From assembly GCA_026193435.1 (NCBI GenBank), contig JAPHUN010000261.1:1-7151 (forward strand): DNA of 7,151 nucleotides. Reading direction: 5' to 3'. Origin of the DNA: Chlorobium sp. (GTDB lineage Bacteria; Bacteroidota; Chlorobiia; Chlorobiales; Chlorobiaceae). A model generated the notes under the pieces. It made no database searches and was not told the origin of the DNA. It saw only the letters and a list, made by a program, of their open reading frames with translations. Positions 6,431-7,151 of the stretch are shown here, piece after piece. How positions within the stretch are numbered: the first letter of the stretch is position 1; each line of letters opens with the position of its first letter. The position numbers and the translations under genes are program-made.

Positions 6431-7151
6431 TCATTCACTGATACGTGAGAGATCGAGAAAGATCTGATAACGGTCTTCGATTTCGAGAAGGTTCAGGCTT
6501 GCGAGTTTTTCCGTTCCGAATTTTTCAACACAGAAGCTTGCCATTGCACTTCCGTAGAGAACGGCCTTTCTCAGTTCGCTGTCATTGATCTCTTCAGCTC
6601 TCGAAAGGTGACCGAGAAATCCTCCCGCAAAGCTGTCTCCGGCACCGGTCGGGTCGTAAATCGATTCAAGAGGATAGGCTGGTGCGGCGAAGATTCCTGT
6701 CTCTGTAAAAAGCAGAGCGCCATGTTCACCTTTTTTTATGATAAGCGTCTTTGGGCCCATTTCCCTGATGATTCGTGCCGATTTGACAAGGTTCGGGTCA
6801 CCGCTCAGGAGACGTGCTTCGCTGTCGTTAAGAATGAAGATGTCGACTCTTTCAAGAGTTTTTTTAAGTTCTTCCGGTTTACCTTCAATCCAGAAGTTCA
6901 TCGTGTCAAGAATGACAAGTTCAGGATTGGAAACCTGGTCGAGCACCTTCATCTGCAGTTCAGGGTCGATGTTGCCCAGACAGACATATTTTGCTTCACG
7001 GTACTGTGCGGGGATATGCGGCTTGAAGTCTGCAAACACGTTCAACTGCGTGTCGAGTGTGTCTCTTGTGTTCATATCATAATGGTATCGCCCGCTCCAG
7101 CGGAAAGTTTTTCCGTCCTCGATTACCTGAATGCCTTTGGTATCAATACCA
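6431..7151 (-). CDS. PfkB-family carbohydrate/nucleoside kinase (5' end off window)
   Basis: This ribokinase-like enzyme phosphorylates a sugar or nucleoside with ATP in the cytoplasm. Only the C-terminal 239 residues are visible. The frame stays open through the right edge, and residues before the internal ATG at 7075 (GIDTKGIQVIEDGKTFRW, then SGRYHYD) continue a typical PfkB core, so that ATG is not the start; about 60-70 residues are missing compared with the usual ~300. Counting from the first visible residue, the NDSE metal-binding motif (NxxE) is at 108-111, KGEHGALLF at 140-148, and the ATP/anion-hole signature DPTGAGDSFAGG at 166-177 with catalytic Asp172. The protein ends with a normal C-terminal helix. 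The substrate is unknown; ribokinase, adenosine kinase and fructokinase types remain possible. Lying directly upstream of a symporter, it may phosphorylate what the symporter imports. Confidence 0.9.
   Translation of the reverse strand, partial: GIDTKGIQVIEDGKTFRWSGRYHYDMNTRDTLDTQLNVFADFKPHIPAQYREAKYVCLGNIDPELQMKVLDQVSNPELVILDTMNFWIEGKPEELKKTLERVDIFILNDSEARLLSGDPNLVKSARIIREMGPKTLIIKKGEHGALLFTETGIFAAPAYPLESIYDPTGAGDSFAGGFLGHLSRAEEINDSELRKAVLYGSAMASFCVEKFGTEKLASLNLLEIEDRYQIFLDLSRISE

Noticed and set aside
7073..7075. ATG at 7075 as the true start of the PfkB kinase
   Set aside because: The frame stays open to the right edge and the residues upstream read as ordinary PfkB core sequence, so the gene is cut by the window edge.

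Overview
The window holds seven protein-coding genes, all read from the minus strand, so transcription runs right to left. From upstream (right) to downstream (left) they are: a PfkB-family sugar/nucleoside kinase whose N-terminus lies off the right edge, a sodium:solute symporter, a Maf nucleotide pyrophosphatase, the tRNA dimethylallyltransferase MiaA, a STAS-domain protein with an AT-hook-like tail, a sterol desaturase/fatty acid hydroxylase superfamily protein, and a cyclopropane-fatty-acid synthase. No rRNA, tRNA, CRISPR array, transposase or phage gene was seen.

The protein style and gene set suggest a member of the Chlorobi/Bacteroidetes group, most likely a green sulfur bacterium (Chlorobium/Prosthecochloris type). 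The reasons are the look of the symporter and kinase, the heptamer-based intergenic repeats, and the presence of Cfa, since C17 cyclopropane fatty acids are a known chemotaxonomic trait of green sulfur bacteria. This is recognition from memory and not a database match.

Layout: 7151-4641 is a transport/phosphorylation pair (kinase, 26-nt gap, symporter). 4640-3020 is a housekeeping pair, maf and miaA, sharing one base (TAATG), separated from the symporter by a 68-nt spacer that carries a small heptamer repeat. 2908-2336 is the STAS gene, flanked by 111-nt and 192-nt gaps. 2143-153 is a lipid-modification pair (diiron hydroxylase-like gene, then cfa), each with repeats in its upstream region that could be regulatory. 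The last 68 bases at the left edge are a tandem repeat with a 14-bp unit (two 7-bp halves) that runs off the window.

The first four genes are close enough to be one transcription unit. The STAS, hydroxylase and cfa genes have gaps large enough for promoters of their own. Most of the window is ordinary chromosomal backbone. The points worth a second look are the STAS/AT-hook architecture, an apparently O2-dependent enzyme in a probable anaerobe, the two heptamer repeat families, and the dyad and direct repeats upstream of the lipid genes. No clear new defence, mobile or biosynthetic system is visible.
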